A stretch of DNA of 64,000 bases from Camillea tinctor (GCA_022578605.1 MU394137.1:1-64000); one strand, 5' to 3'; counted from the first letter of the stretch, positions 33,605-47,388 are shown. The notes: generated from the sequence alone by a model not told the origin. Made by a program: numbers and translations.

Positions 33605-35282
33605 ATACATAGATGCATCCACGGTGCACCAACACCCATAGTAATGAATTCACGAAGACTTTGGATTTCTACCTCTCTCTCTCTCTCTCTCTCTCCTTCC
33701 CTCCCTCCCTCTGTTCCTGAATTACAAGACCTGGGTAGAGAAAAAACAAAAAAGTGCAGCGGCTTTATGACATAAATGTGTTGTTGTTAGAGTATAACTC
33801 ACTCCCCTGGCTCTGTTTTGTCTGATCGATTGTTTAAGTGTTATTTAGGGTGAACTCACAAATATAAAAAAAGAAAATGGAAAGCTGACAGCAGCATCAA
33901 ATGAAATTCTGCTGAGATGCTATTAGTTGTTTTTCCTTTCTTAAGTAGCTTGTTACCACATGCGTGTAGAGATATTCTCAGTGGCTGGCCTCATTGAGAT
34001 TAGATATCTGTGCCCTTTTCTACGTTTCCTACAAGTTTCGTTTAACCAGCATGTTAAATTAACACGCCTATAGGCCCTTTTTTTTTATCGTACCTCTACT
34101 ATGGGTCTGGCAGTTGGACTAGTTTTTGTATATTTGCTCCATATCTATGCTTTTGGTCTGAAAGGGGGAGAATCTATGTATACAAAGCCCTATCGTTCTT
34201 ACCACTGCAGGTCTTTTCTTGGTGGAGTTTATGCCATCTGATCTTGTGTCCCTTCGAATTATGAATAGTCAGACCTAGCATAAAATGACGTGAGCAAAAC
34301 AGATTCTCTTCACGTGGTTCAGCCCCTTTATCTATTACTGCTATATATAGGTAGTGGGTTACACACAAATAGTTAGAGAATAAATATACTAGACATTGCT
34401 ATGTATCCTAGTTCCTGCCCCGGGACAGCCCAGATTTCTCGGTCTAGTACTTCAACCCTTTCTTTGGTCCACGTACTTCTGACCTGTTACCCCTGACAGT
34501 TCTTGAGTAGGTGAATATGTACGAAAATAGTAAGAGATATCGAAAGAAGGGGTTGCCTTTAAAACTGGAAATAATCTCTAGCTCACCTCCTGATTTTTGA
34601 GATGTCTATGGTCCCTCTAGTCCTGTTCTATTGCCAAAATACTCTATCTTACAATGCGTATAGCTCTGGGATCGCTTCGTTGGATGCAAGTAATATAATA
34701 TAATTTGATATACAAATGCTAGGCAGTTTAGTAAATCAAAGTATGAGTTCGATTATCTAAGTAATGTCGTGATACTGTCTATTTTTAAGCTTTAATGAGC
34801 ATAGTATACTGATTATTATATTCCTTCCAAAAGCATGATTTTAACATGGGATGAAAGCTACGTTTTATCATAAGGTGGACACGGTTAATTTACTATTGCC
34901 AGAAGACTTAATGTCAGGGGTTAGGAAGGAACAAAGAATGTTTCCTGTATATAGGTATTGGTGACATCCATAGTTGTAGTCAGTTCCTCGCACAACAACG
35001 TATTGATTCCCTAAGCACTTGCTTGGTCCCTCGTGACACTTAAGCTTAATTACAGGTATATTTGAATGAGACATTGTGAATATAGACCGTAGTCGTAAAA
35101 GTTGCCACTCTCCCCTTTTCCTTCCATCCATAGTGAGATCATAGACAATATAAAATGTCACATGTCTTCTAAGTTTGTGTTTTACACAAGTAAAGTAAGC
35201 CATTTCTCAACTCAACGTTCGTAACGCCCTAAATCAAAGAGAAACTTGGTTTCTTCAAAAGTAGATAATCTCCTTTTCCCTT
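33605..35282. other. intergenic DNA with inverted-repeat arm
   Basis: Calcineurin B 3' flank with a CT repeat (33673-33700). From 34914 to 35038 it holds the left arm of a diverged inverted repeat. No other gene is supported. Confidence 0.5.
34914..35038 (-). repeat. left arm of diverged inverted repeat
   Basis: On the minus strand this matches 39366-39490 (+) with roughly 80% identity by eye. Shared blocks include GAGGGACCAAG, TTGTGCGAGGAAC, CCTATATACAGGAA and TTCCTTCCTAACCC. Translated, both share CHEGPSK.LGN.Y.VVRG, so the repeat may derive from a small gene. Confidence 0.75.
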
Positions 35283-35593
35283 CTACTTGGTCTCCCCAGT
35301 GCCAAGTCCATCCCAGTTGTCTTGCCATTGCTTCAGATATTCCTGAGTATATTTGGCTCTTTGAGACACGTTGCCATCAACTGCAGCACTATGCTCGCCA
35401 ATAAAGGAGCTTGTTTCACCACCAGACACTCCGGCCACAAGAGCAGCCGTTGTCGCCTTCGATAGTGAAGACAGTGATTCTTGGACATGGCTATATTTTG
35501 ATCACCTGTTAGCCTTGGTATTATCCTTGCGATTGTATAGACTTACTCGCAATTCTTGTCCCCAGCAGCCGGAGGAGTAGATCTTGAAGACAT
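35283..35593 (-). CDS. small protein of unknown function, two exons
   Basis: Minus-strand exons 35593-35547 and 35490-35283 give 84 aa, starting MSSRSTPPAAGDKNCD and ending WDGLGTGETK. The 56-nt intron has an ideal donor (GTAAGT), a branch site (GGCTAAC) and an acceptor (AAATATAG), and the phases agree. The protein is polar, with a Ser/Thr/Ala-rich centre (SLSKATTAALVAGVSGGE) and a C-terminal amphipathic stretch (RAKYTQEYLKQWQDNW). No signal peptide or membrane helix; no family recognised. It sits head-to-head with the C2H2-finger gene (812 bp apart), inside an island bounded by an inverted repeat. The splice signals are the main evidence; neither exon stands out as a long open frame. Confidence 0.6.
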
Positions 35594-36404
35594 GGTTCAA
35601 ATTTTGAGTCTAAGTTATCTTTTGTAGAGATTGGTTAAATTCGTCTTTTGTTAAGAGACTATAGTGAAACATGAATTTTATAGCTAATCGAGTACAGGAA
35701 GCTACCCATTTCGATTGATGATGATGATGTGACATTATATTGTATTTTACTACTGATTCTATTCAGACATTTCTATTGCTATACGGTTTGTAGAGGGCAC
35801 GCAATCTCATGAGGTTCGATAAAACACGAGTAAAAACAGCGAACGATATGGTTAAATTATCACCCCTATTGTTCACTAAGAGCACACATGTGCTGTGAAG
35901 ATCTACTCACTTACATAGAATCACGGCATCATAATTAGTTAACTCCGAGAAGAGATTCTCTGGGCTGTATTATTGATAGATGTTTATATATCATGCTGTA
36001 TGTAATGCAGTTCACTGGTAATTATGCGGGTTTTCAGCCCCCAACTCGAATACCGAATGAGAATGCACAGCACCAAAAAGCGACAATTGTGCTTTATATC
36101 CGCGGTGCTACCTCTACCAAACTATGAGGCCTAGAATGCAGGTTTTCTTTTCTTTTCTTTTTGACAGGATGGTTAAACAAGCCCCATATTGAAACCATCA
36201 AAGACTTGAATTTGCAGAATTCGCTATCAAGTCAACGAGGTATTACAAACATACAACATATCTATACTAGATAATATAGCCCATGGTATTCAACCACGAC
36301 GGATTTCTTTCTTAAGTGACGTATCTTACGGGGAAATTTATACCACGAGAGAGCCCGAGGAAGAGCTTAGGCAAATAATTGAACAATCGAACTCGGATGT
36401 TAAA
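35594..36404. other. divergent upstream region
   Basis: AT-rich interval between the 84-aa gene and the C2H2 gene. A (GAT)4 run at 35718-35730. No gene seen. Confidence 0.5.
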
Positions 36405-38441
36405 ATGGAACAGCAGTCTGATATACGTCCAAATCCTCATCATTGTAAGATATTATTACTATACGAAACAAAGTTACCACTCACAAACTATAGCTGCAAG
36501 CCCACCGGAAATACGACGGGAAATCCAACGGGCAAGCAGACTAGCAGGAAATTTTCTCCAGGTAACGCGGGAACTAGAAGCAAAGACAGGGTTATTAAAC
36601 ACCCGTGTTGATGGTTCTAAAAAGGATGAGGCGAAATTGTTGTTACAACCTCCTCAAGCTGAGTACTGGTTTGATCGTATACATCGTCCTTTAGAAGAGG
36701 CCTATCTCTCTACGAGAGCTAAAAACCCAGAAACCAGAATGGAAGCCTTCGGAAAGACATCTCAAGGTCCACAACTGAGTAAGGCTTCAGATAATTCCTC
36801 CGTGCTTTCATACACCAAAAAATGCTATGGAACCCAGACCGAGGATAGCACAGAATCCTGGATCAAGAGTCTGGAGCCCCTATCTCCCCTGAATAAGCAA
36901 TGTGGGAGTCTAGCATTACTTTCTAGTGCGGCTAGCCCAGATAGGTCTTCTATCGATTCGGACCTTCTATCAATTTCTGATTCGACTGAACTATGTGAAG
37001 AGTTCCTCCGGGTTGAGTCTCTATTGGACTCGCAGCGACGTGTGCTTGATCGAATCATGATTGATTACAACACAACAGTCCTCCATTCTAGATCTGAACA
37101 CCCTTCATCTCTATCGGACCCTATGCCATTATATAGCGTAAGAATTTCTTACAGTTTCAGCCACAGAACTTTTTCTTTTAATAACCATCAAAAGGTTCTA
37201 CCGAAAAAAGACCAGCACGCGCCAGCAAATTACATGAAGGGAGGGAAAGTTACAACTGAGCTTGCAACTGGATACCTACTGGAACACCATCAGGGAAACA
37301 GTAGGAGCATACCCATGCCAGTCCGACACATCGGGTAGCTGAGACTTACATATCGAGAACTGGGTCTAAAAGGAAGCTCAACAAACAGGGCAATATAGAA
37401 GATGATGCTGATGGATCGTTTGTTAAAGCCGCTAAGCAAGCAAGACCGAAAAACCCTCAAAGAAAAACACTGGCATGTCCATACTGGAAGCGAGATCCAG
37501 ACAAATACCGGTCTTGTTGCAGGCTGATGCACAGGCGTATACGAGATGTCAAACAGCACCTGCACCGGCGCCACACCTCTGAATATTATTGTCCTAGATG
37601 CTTCCAAGTCTTCAATGATCCTCAAAGGTATGAAGCACATAATACGAGCGTAACGCCATGTTCAAGGTCACCGTCTAGCCAATTGGAGGGGATAACAATC
37701 GAACAGGGCAGGGCGCTTAGCAAGAAGTCAAATAAGAACCACACAGAAGACAAGCAATGGTTTACAATCTGGGATATTCTTTTTCCTGGGTCAGAAAAGC
37801 CATCCTCAGCTTACATAGACTGTGATTTGGCAGAAGACATGAGCTCATTTCACGAGTATTGGACGAATCGAGGACATAATATCTTAATGGACGGATTGAA
37901 CTCCAGTGGGATATGGGTATTATCTATAGATCAACGAGATGTCCAAGGCAGGCAGATATTAGCTGGGGCAATGAACCTGGTCTACGAACAATGGGTATCC
38001 CGCCGGAACCGAGGTCTAACATCGCCTCGAACCCCTTCATCGTCTACATCTTCCCTAGCTAATAAGACTAATGACACCCCACGGACTGATTCTCTGAATA
38101 TCGATGATGATGCTACGAACTCTATCCTCGATCAGGAGTTCCAATATGCTCCTACACAACTTGAACAACTAGGGTTCGTCGAAGCGACAAGGCAACCCGA
38201 AGACCATCGATCGAGCCCCGTGATGCATGCTAGGGAACAGGTAACCACAGAAATACCACGAGTGACTGGGGCTGAATATTCCTAGCCAGTATCTGAGGAC
38301 ACAACAAAGCAAGGTGTAGAATCCTTCAGCTTAGAAATGAACGACTTTCCCCTGGACCAACGGACGTTGGACCTATTTGATCACACAGAAGATTGGATCT
38401 ATCACTTGGACTCCGAAGATGGGCCCGAAGTCTCACTTTGA
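36405..38441 (+). CDS. C2H2-type zinc-finger protein, fungal accessory family
   Basis: Proposed exons 36405-36444, 36494-37137, 37305-38240 and 38286-38441 give 591 aa. The first intron (49 nt) has GTAAGA and CTATAG sites. The second (donor GTAAGA at 37138) must end after a stop at 37302-37304; the TAG at that stop is the acceptor I chose, so this border is tentative. The third is 45 nt and its acceptor TAG would otherwise be an in-frame stop. Around residues 285-340 lies the divergent Cys/His region CPYWKRDPDKYRSCC...HLHRRH and CPRCFQVFNDPQRYEAH, typical of a large fungal family of C2H2-finger proteins, some linked to NLR-like proteins. Downstream, WFTIWDILFPG is the conserved companion motif. 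Residues about 15-60 could form a helical N-terminal region. Likely nuclear or regulatory; role unknown. Confidence 0.65.
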
Positions 38442-39365
38442 TAGTTGTGGTATGGATATATACCTAGGATTAGATAAATATTTTTTTTACAATATGTTCA
38501 AAATAACGAAGAATTTACTTGAGTGGAACAAAAATTCCATCTGATGGAAAGGTCTAATGTATTAGCTTTTATGTCCTAAGATGCTGCTAGATAAATGTAC
38601 TAGATGCGTAGATTTATGAGATAAACATAACTTAGAAGGCTTGAATCGAGGAGTTAGGAATAATATCACGTTAGTCTTCGATATAAGTACACACTTGACT
38701 GAATCTAATATACGTTGGAATAATGAAACAGGCATTATCCATTGTTCTGTATATAGAATACCATATTTTTAATTTAGAAAAACCTACACCCGATGCTCTA
38801 GCTCTGACAGCCTGTAATAAAGTTTTTTTAAAAAAAAAACTCTCTAAAATCTAGGCTGGCCTCGGTCACTATCAAGTAAGCTATAAATGGTATATGAATA
38901 TTCCACGAACTACCAGGGATACATACATTCACGAGCCACAAAATACGAAATCATAACGTTAATCTGTAAATTAGTGAATTCTTCCAAGTTCAATGCAACT
39001 TGTGATTCTTGAGCAGTATAGCAAAATCTTGGAAATCAGATAAACAGAACATTCCCGAACGCGAAATTAAAATGTCAATAGGATTGTAGGTCGTCATTGT
39101 AGCGTGACATGTCTAGGTAAGCATATATCAAACAAGAGAACAAGATACTTAGGGCTAAAGCTACAGACATCAAGCTGAGAGTAATAAACAAAAATTAATG
39201 TGAATTTATATCAGTTTACTAAGGCATTTCATGGTCTTATTTGTACATGATAGTTTCTATTTGATCGTGTAGCACTCTGGTACTTCTACGTGTCATAACC
39301 TGTATTCATCGATTATAACTGTTAACAGCCTGAAGCTAAGCTCCGTGCCCCTATCTATTACTGCC

Positions 39366-39490
39366 ATGAGGGACCAAGTAAGCGCTTAGGTAATCGATAC
39401 TCTGTTGTGCGAGGAACCTCGACTACAACTACGAATGTCACTGTTACCTATATACAGGAACTCTCCTTATTCCTTCCTAACCCTTGAAAG
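39366..39490 (+). repeat. right arm of diverged inverted repeat
   Basis: Inverted partner of 34914-35038. In one frame it reads YYCHEGPSKRLGNRY; a one-base shift then continues DYNYECHCYLYTGT, matching the left arm, so the coding potential of this copy is broken. Confidence 0.75.
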
Positions 39491-42400
39491 TTACTAAGGA
39501 TTCTAAAGACCCACAACAGCAAGGGATAAGGAGAGGCTATCGATGTCGTGCTTTATTGCTTGTGAGTATATAATATTATATACCTAGACGTCGAAATACG
39601 TTGATATTCCTGATATCCCCTGCCTACATAGCAATACTCACAATACAGTCAGACCATCTGGATCAAGATAGGGCAAGACCAAGTGGGTCTTAGGAGGTTA
39701 GCTTAATCCTCACTACTAAGTTAGGAAAGGAAGTTAATAAATAAGACTTTGATTTGTCGTAGCTCTTATTCCCCTGTGGGGCGATGAGAGGGAGACTGTG
39801 TCCCTCTTGGTTGTAGTTAGAGGCACTTAGGAACGTCGTTTCAATCGAGTTGTTGGCCTGTTTCCCACCCCTGAAGGTTTATTAGAAGAGCTCTAGACAG
39901 CTTCAGGAACTATGACCAGACCCTCTCCTGTGTGAAACAACGTCCAAGTCAAACGAGACTAGGGAGGACGTGAAATGACTTGCATGGCCTAGAAATATCT
40001 CATCGGGGTAGTAATCCCCGTTCCTGGCAGATAGGACCGCCACATAGATCCGAGATCACGGGTTAGGGGGTTGTGTAACGGTTCTCCCTTTCAAGACTTG
40101 ACAAGGCATCCCGCTAAACACGTAAGTTGGTTGGCTAGAAGTACGGGGTAACTTCACTCTACGATTTTAATAATGAGAAGGGAGTACAAAATTCAAGATG
40201 AGACCGGAAAAAGAGAAGGGATGATGGGGGAAAGGGGTTCATCCCTGATCCTAACCAACAAGCGGGTCTGAGCGCTTTTCTTGTTGTCGGGTCGACGATA
40301 TACATACTAAGAAAAAAAAATACGGACGACGCGTTCTGGACACATACATACATAATCTACAGATGACTAGCAAATTTTTTTGTCTTTTGTCGCGCATATG
40401 TTGGGGAAGAATTGCTTCGCTGAACCCACGATACGGTTCCACCCGGGACCGAGGCCGGGGTAGAGAGAGACAGAGGCCGCCAGAATAGGCCGCAAGCTAA
40501 CTTATTCCATCGTGTTGTTCCGATCATGAAGTCTTCTTTCCTTCTTCCGCTCTTTTTCTTCACTCCGGGCTTCCGGGTATGAAGGGGGGCAAGGAGGGAA
40601 GACGCGCTGGAGCTACATACCTTACATACATCCCTAACACACGTAGAGCGCGTTAGATATGGTGATTCATTCTGCATGCATGTAAGCATGCACGCTCGCT
40701 CGCGCGAGCCGGGGGCAGCACGCAGAAAGACGATACGAAATAATATGATCGATGCAGAAGGCAAGGGTTAGGATCGGGGTCAGGGTTCAAGGGTTTAAGG
40801 GGTTTTATTTTTTTTTCGAGTTATACAGCCAGCACGTGTAAAGAGAAGAGAAGTCCAAAAAGGTAAGATTACCCGACGTTTATTTCATCCTATTGTGTAT
40901 GTATGTATGCATGTATGTGATACAAATAAGTATGTACACATATAGGTATTCATATATGTAAACGCGCACCATGCAGAGAAACAAGGGAAAAGGGGGGAGA
41001 GGGGAGGGGCCTCGAAAAGAGAGAGGGATGCATATGCGGTGCAACTTTGAGCAGCAGTTCCGGGTGCCGGGAAATGGGTAGACGAGCGTAAGGGGAAGCA
41101 GGAGAAACAAAAGAAGAAAAGGTGGTAAGGCAGACACACAGATGAGAAAGTGCGGTTGGTTGCATATTAGAGGGAGACGGGAAGATGCATATTTGGCACT
41201 GAGTCATGATCAGAGCACCTGGCCGGGGAAGTAAAAGGGAAGGGAAAAAAGCAAAATATAATAAAAGACCGAAATATTATGCGGGGAAGAGGTTTTAGAG
41301 GGTTATTTAAGCAGATAAATGTGATATGATGTGAAAGCGAGATATGGTAGGCAAGGGAAGGGAGACTGGCATTCTCTCATGTTTCCTGTAATCGATCGAT
41401 GATGTAGGAATTAAGATTTACGGATATATCTATGCGAGGTTTAAACTAACTATGTATCTACCCTGTAGCCAGCTTAGGACGTATAGTGTAAAGAACAACG
41501 GTGAGAAGAAAATAAAAACTACTGACTAACTAGCTAGGGAGTAAGTGGACAGAAGATGGGGCCGGTCAAAGGATTACGCGGAGGCTAGCACAAAGGATAG
41601 AAAGGAAAGAAGAGGGAATATAACACTTAGTTTAGTTGTCAGAACTAACTTGAGGTAGTTTAGTTTAGATACTTATGCCTATACATAGATTGGTAGCTAG
41701 ACGTAATACATCGATACGATGAGGTTTAGTAGGTAGGTAGTTTCTCTGACTAGAGACTAGTACCTGGCGACTAGGGACTGTGTAGTAAAGAATCACATCA
41801 CAACGCCCACGCCCTACAGGCACATGCACTCGAGTAGTACTATGAAACCATTTTAGAAAAACGTCCTATTGACGCGGCCATGACCGTCATTGATAACGAG
41901 CCAGATTCCGTTTCGTCTTGTCCCTCGTGCCGAGTCAGTCCAGTTCAGAGCCAACCGGTCTAGTTCTTTTTTTTCTTTCTTAAGCTAGTGTTTTAACTTC
42001 TCAGTGGAAGGATTCCTTTGCATTCTTCTTTCTTTTCTTTTCGGACCGTCGGCTGTTCTTTGTCTTCTGCTGTCCTACATCAGCAGTAGGGTCATAAGCT
42101 AGCTAGGGAGGGAGCTTGATACTTAGGTATGTAGTGTAGAAAGACACACCGCCTATATATAGATATATATAAGCCTTCCTACACTAAGGTAGAGAAATTT
42201 AGAATAAGAAAAAAGGTCTCGGGATAGCCGCAAGCCCAAAAGCTAAAAAACAAAGCTGCATAAGATCTACACATCTGCAGCGAGCTTGTAGAGTGTCTCG
42301 GCATGGGAATAGAAAATAATGAGTAAACAAAAACCTGAGTATTAGATATAAGCAGGAACAGGTTGCGTATGCACTTGTGCGTACATAGCTCTTTTTTGTT

Positions 42401-43326
42401 CTAATGCAAAATAAGTAAATGGCAGTAAACGGCGAAGCAGACTCGTACTAACTAACTATTACTTTACTCCGCGAAGGTAAACGTTTTATCCCCACCCAGA
42501 ATATCAGCTTCTTGCCCCCCCACTCTGTCTCCTGCTTAAGCCAGCTAGCTTCAGCTTTCTTCATTATCATACCTATATCTCATCCCTTTGCTTTTTATTT
42601 AAGTGTAAGATATGTACCTCATATCAAGCTAGATTACTGCGAGAATTAGACCAACCAAGAAAAGAAGTGAAGTAAGTAGCTTGAGGTAATTTTTCCAAAA
42701 AAAAAAAAATAACGTACACGCGATAGTGCTGTTTGAAGATACGGATGGGTCAGAGAGTACATAGTTGGCTTAATAGTTGGGAGCTCAGGTTAGGCCGTTG
42801 TTGTCGGATATAAGGGAAAAAGCGAAACCCGCCCCTGGAGGAAAGACATCATGCGGAGCAAGACGAGACGATTTAGGCCGGTCGAGTCTATGCAGGCGAA
42901 CAAGCAACATGCCCGCTTCCGCGATGCATGACCCCACGGCCTGCTTCTACCTCATATCTCCTGAGATTTCCCCACGGAGATATCATACATACATAGGATG
43001 GATAGTGTCCATGCATGAGAGATATATGATCCTTCAGAACTACACAGAGAGAATCCTGGGGGTTTGGAGAAAACCTTGGGTCCGGTCTTGGTCTCGAACT
43101 CTGCAACAATACCAAGTCATACACATACACGCATATATATATACAGGGGGGAACAAAAGTCGAGATATGGAGAGGAATAAACCGGTGAGGAAGAAATGGG
43201 GGGAAAAAATAACCTCGATCAACTACGCGAGGGCGTATTTTCGTTCTCCGTAGGAATCGACGCCTAGGTATTACTATATTGCATCGCAGCACAGCGCATC
43301 ACATGCACGTGCATGCATGTACGTCT

Positions 43327-43346
43327 AGACGGCGTATACGCCGTCT
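43327..43346. repeat. 20-bp perfect palindrome
   Basis: AGACGGCGTATACGCCGTCT equals its own reverse complement over all 20 bases. A second short palindrome (ATGCACGTGCAT) precedes it at about 43301-43312. Confidence 0.9.
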
Positions 43347-46300
43347 GTTCAACCATTATCAGGCAATTGCTTATTGCTTTCTTTTTACCTCCCACCCGCC
43401 ATTCGGCTATTCAATATATACGCATAGATAGATTTCAGATCTTTCTTCCTTCGTTCCCCGCCCTCCCTTGCCTTAATTCTTTTCTTTTTTTTTCTTTTTC
43501 ATTCCTTTATCTTGTTTTTTTGTTGCTTCTCGCTTGAGCATGGAGGTTTACGTAGGTGAAGAGGTCACATATACATACAAAACCCGCGTAGCGTCATCCT
43601 TTTTTCTAAGCCGGCTCTTTTTCTTTTCTTTTTTTTTTTTTTGCTTTATTCTTCAGCCCTTTTTGTTTCTACTGCGTTAATCCTTACTTACACCCCCTCC
43701 TTCTCCTTCGCTACTCTACCCCATTCCGGGATATGCCGTGCGGGTAACTGCATTGGTGCGTAAATCAAATGTGGCATTTTCTCTCTCTCTTGCTAGGTAG
43801 GTCTGTGGAAGGGGAGGGAAGATCCCGCCCCATATGCTAATGTGCTAGTTGCGAAGGTTTGGGTTAGATTATCTAGATCGATCGGAGCTGAAATAAGAAA
43901 GCAATAATGCTACTTGTCGAGGACAATAATCGATATTATATGTAGATATATATTTGTGTATTATTGGGTTAGGGTACCTTAAGACTATGGGAAATAGAGA
44001 TGGAGTTTTGAGATACGAATTTGTAATACATATAGACTTGGCTATTATTGAGCTTATAGGAGCCATATAATAATACGCGTGAAAATAACCAGCTCATGTG
44101 ATGAATTACCTAAAAGCTGCTCGTTAAAAGCCCATTAACCTATATATCCGAATGATGCTTTAGGAATCATGTATCGTCGTACTACGTTACGTGATGAAGC
44201 CATAGTTTAGCGATTGGGACATAATGGGAAGTCCGGATTAGAGTCTCACAACAACCTGTAAGACCAACCTGTCAAAAAAACAGACGAAGGAGGAATCCTG
44301 TAAGCGAGCCGTCACAACAGGCTTTTCCCAGAAACCTGGCTGGCGGGGCATGTTCCTGAATTTGGTTATCTCGGACATAGATCATTACTACGGCCATACT
44401 CTAACTTTTCTGTACCACCTATCTATGGCTTAGAAATCTCCTAACTTACGAAGCTACTAAGTTATCATCCCAATGAAACCAGGATTTGCGTATCTATATG
44501 TCTCTTTTCCCCAACTATTTTTCTTCGGGTTTACATCTAGCCTCTATTTCCGCTGCCCTTTTCTCTATCGTCTCCTTTTTCAGCTGGTGTCGTATACAAT
44601 AGTCTAGTCTAGGTAACTGGACCCTATTCTCTCTGACTCTTCTCGTTTTATTTTTTTGTACGTGTTAAGATTTGATGCTTTCTTTTCTTGCGGCCCAATC
44701 GAACCCAACGAAGCAAGGGGGGTTTAGGCTCTTACAGGGGGGAGGCGGATGGCTCAGCATCGTAAGTTGTAAATTGTTGATGGGACGTTGTATGATTCTC
44801 TCCTTTGCTGGACTGCCCGTCACATTGTGACTTACATCTAGACTTACGAGTTATGTAAGTAGAGAAAATTTTACGATAGGGGAAAGATTGATAAAATGAG
44901 TTGAAAATGCTCATAGTGAAGGTTTATTGCTTATAGTGTGGGGATGATATTACTATTGAGCTTGGTATACAAACATAGAAAAGTTCCACTATGTAACTCA
45001 GCCTCTTTTTCATCTTTCTTTCTAATAGCCTAGTATGCGCGACGCTAGGTCGCGCAAGCGGGCAGACTCACCGGGCCAACTGGGAGATTCTGTGACCGGC
45101 AGCGGCGGCAGTATATATGGAAGTATAATTGTAACGTCCGCTCTATAAGACAGCAGGATCTGAGACATGCTGGAAGGGGTCTCCCGTTTTGATGTCTCAC
45201 ATGATTTCATAGCGTTAACTACCCACTTGGACTTATACCGAGTCTTAAGCACATTTAACCTTCCATTTACTTTTATTATTAGTATTTTCTCTCTGATCTC
45301 GCTTTACTTAGTACTTAATATATGTATCTATTTGTGAATGCGATACCTCGTAGCATGTGTTATATGTGAATAATATTTTCCTTTTGAGGGCAAATCGGAT
45401 ATTTATTCATATCTTTGATTTGTCTTTTGCCCTTGCTTGTTTCATCCTTATAACAATATGATCATAAAATTGAAATAGGGGGGAGACTTTCGAGGTGGTC
45501 CCTATATGGGTCCTATACGGGCCGTATACTACCATGTACACATAGCGTAGTAGTGACGATAGACAGAATTGGGTCGGTCGCCTTATGGATCTTTTTTTTT
45601 TTTTGCTTAGGAAGAAAAGAGACAAGACAATCTGGTAGGTTAGATATTTTTATTAATTTGCCCACACCTCGCTAAACAACCACATTCATGGGGAACTTGT
45701 CTCTTCTCTTTTTATCTTTTTCTCCTCCAATCCCTATGGGGCTGGCTTGTGCGCGCGACACTTACTTAGTACACTACCACCACACTACTACACTACAACG
45801 CTACCGAATCCACTCTGTCAAATAAAATCATCGTCATCCACCTTATCCTCCCCCCATGTATAGAACAACCCTATTCGCCCGCTTTTCCACATTCAGGGTC
45901 CTGTTCGAGAAAAGAAAGCTTCGACAGGGGCGTTAGGGGGGAAGAAGGGGGAGGGGGTGGGTGAAATGTGAGGGTGCAGGTGTATAAATGTGACAGGTCA
46001 CAAAATGGTAAGCTCAGATATAGATCCAGAACATTGAAGAGTGAGGTCGGGTCATGTAACGGCCCTACAAGGTTACGTATGTATATCTCAAAAAGTACGT
46101 ACAATTAGAATACACCTACGATAATGTAGGCTATGTGGTGTAGGTCTTGTCATTAAGTCGGTCTGCAAGTACTCCTCTTCACCTACTTTTTGTGTTTTCC
46201 ACCTATTTAAATTTCATAAAAAAATTTTTTTTTTCGTTTTTCGCCTCCACATAACTTGTATAGTATCTTTTCCATGAGAGCTGAAAAACAAAAAGGAAGA

Positions 46301-47380
46301 AAAAAGGAAAATATAATGAATTTTTGTGGTGCGCTGCGCTCTCACTTTCCTAGCTGGGTAATATGGGGTAACATTTTTTCTCTCTGGCAAGGGCTGGAGC
46401 TGGACCTGGGGCTGGGGAGGGTCCTAAGGCTAATTCTTCTTTTTTATTTTCGACCAGGGGTTTTCCTGAATTTCGTGACAAGCGGAGCCACCGACTGCCC
46501 ATCCACGGTGTCGGGTCCGATCGCTAAAATTGGGTTGACTGATTGATTGGGTCTCAACTTGCAATGCGCGTTCGTTCGTGTACCTCCGTAAGCAATCCCG
46601 ATTCGTGTAAGTCGGACGATATTAGACATTACTACTTACTCTATGGCAGAGCCCCTGAAAACATACCTAAGGTTGTGGCCAACGGACAACGGGTAAAGCG
46701 GCACCTAGTTACCTTTTCGATCGCTCCCGTTCCCCTAATGATTTTTTTTTGTATTGCTGCTGTCGTCGTTTGTATCGTTGTTAGTATTGTTGTTGTTGTT
46801 GTTTCTTTAAGATCTGGTTAAGGAAAGTATTGGCGCTAAATCATGAGATCGTGTTGGACAATTAATCTTTTTGTCCTCCCACCCCCTTTTTTGCTGGTGC
46901 AACTACACACCACATTTATTGTACGAACTTAATAGACCATAGCTCTCTCTCTCTAAAAACAGAACAAAGTGAAAAGAAAAGGAATACAAGAATGTACTAA
47001 AAAAAATAAGCCAGTCAAACCAATCCAGTCGAATCGGTATAATTCCCGAGCTGAATCTCGAGAATTAAGTGGTGCACCTTTGTTTTTGATGTTTGGCCAT
47101 TTGAACCAATCAATATCGACTTCCGGCCGCAAATGGAAATTTTTAAAAGGCCCTTTTTTTTCTTGGTTCCTAATGTCTTTTCTCTGGCCCCTCCCCCCCT
47201 CCCCTTCGGGGTACTTACATAGTACAACAGCCTTTTTTTTTTCTGTCCTTGAAAAAAAAAAAAGATCCTGACATACCATCTAGCCGGTCGCTAACATATG
47301 CCAGATCGATCTCCAGCCACGATAGGATGAGTCGCACAGGGTCAGGGTAGGGGTCTTCGCTCGCATATAGAAAATCGCCT

Positions 47381-47388
47381 TTTTAAAG
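47381..47388. repeat. target-site duplication, left
   Basis: TTTTAAAG, identical to 47917-47924 on the other side of the MITE. Confidence 0.9.

Noticed and set aside
39760..40130. Possible LTR remnant
   Set aside because: Composition suggests a decayed repeat, but no paired copy, target duplication, primer-binding site or TG..CA ends could be found in the window.
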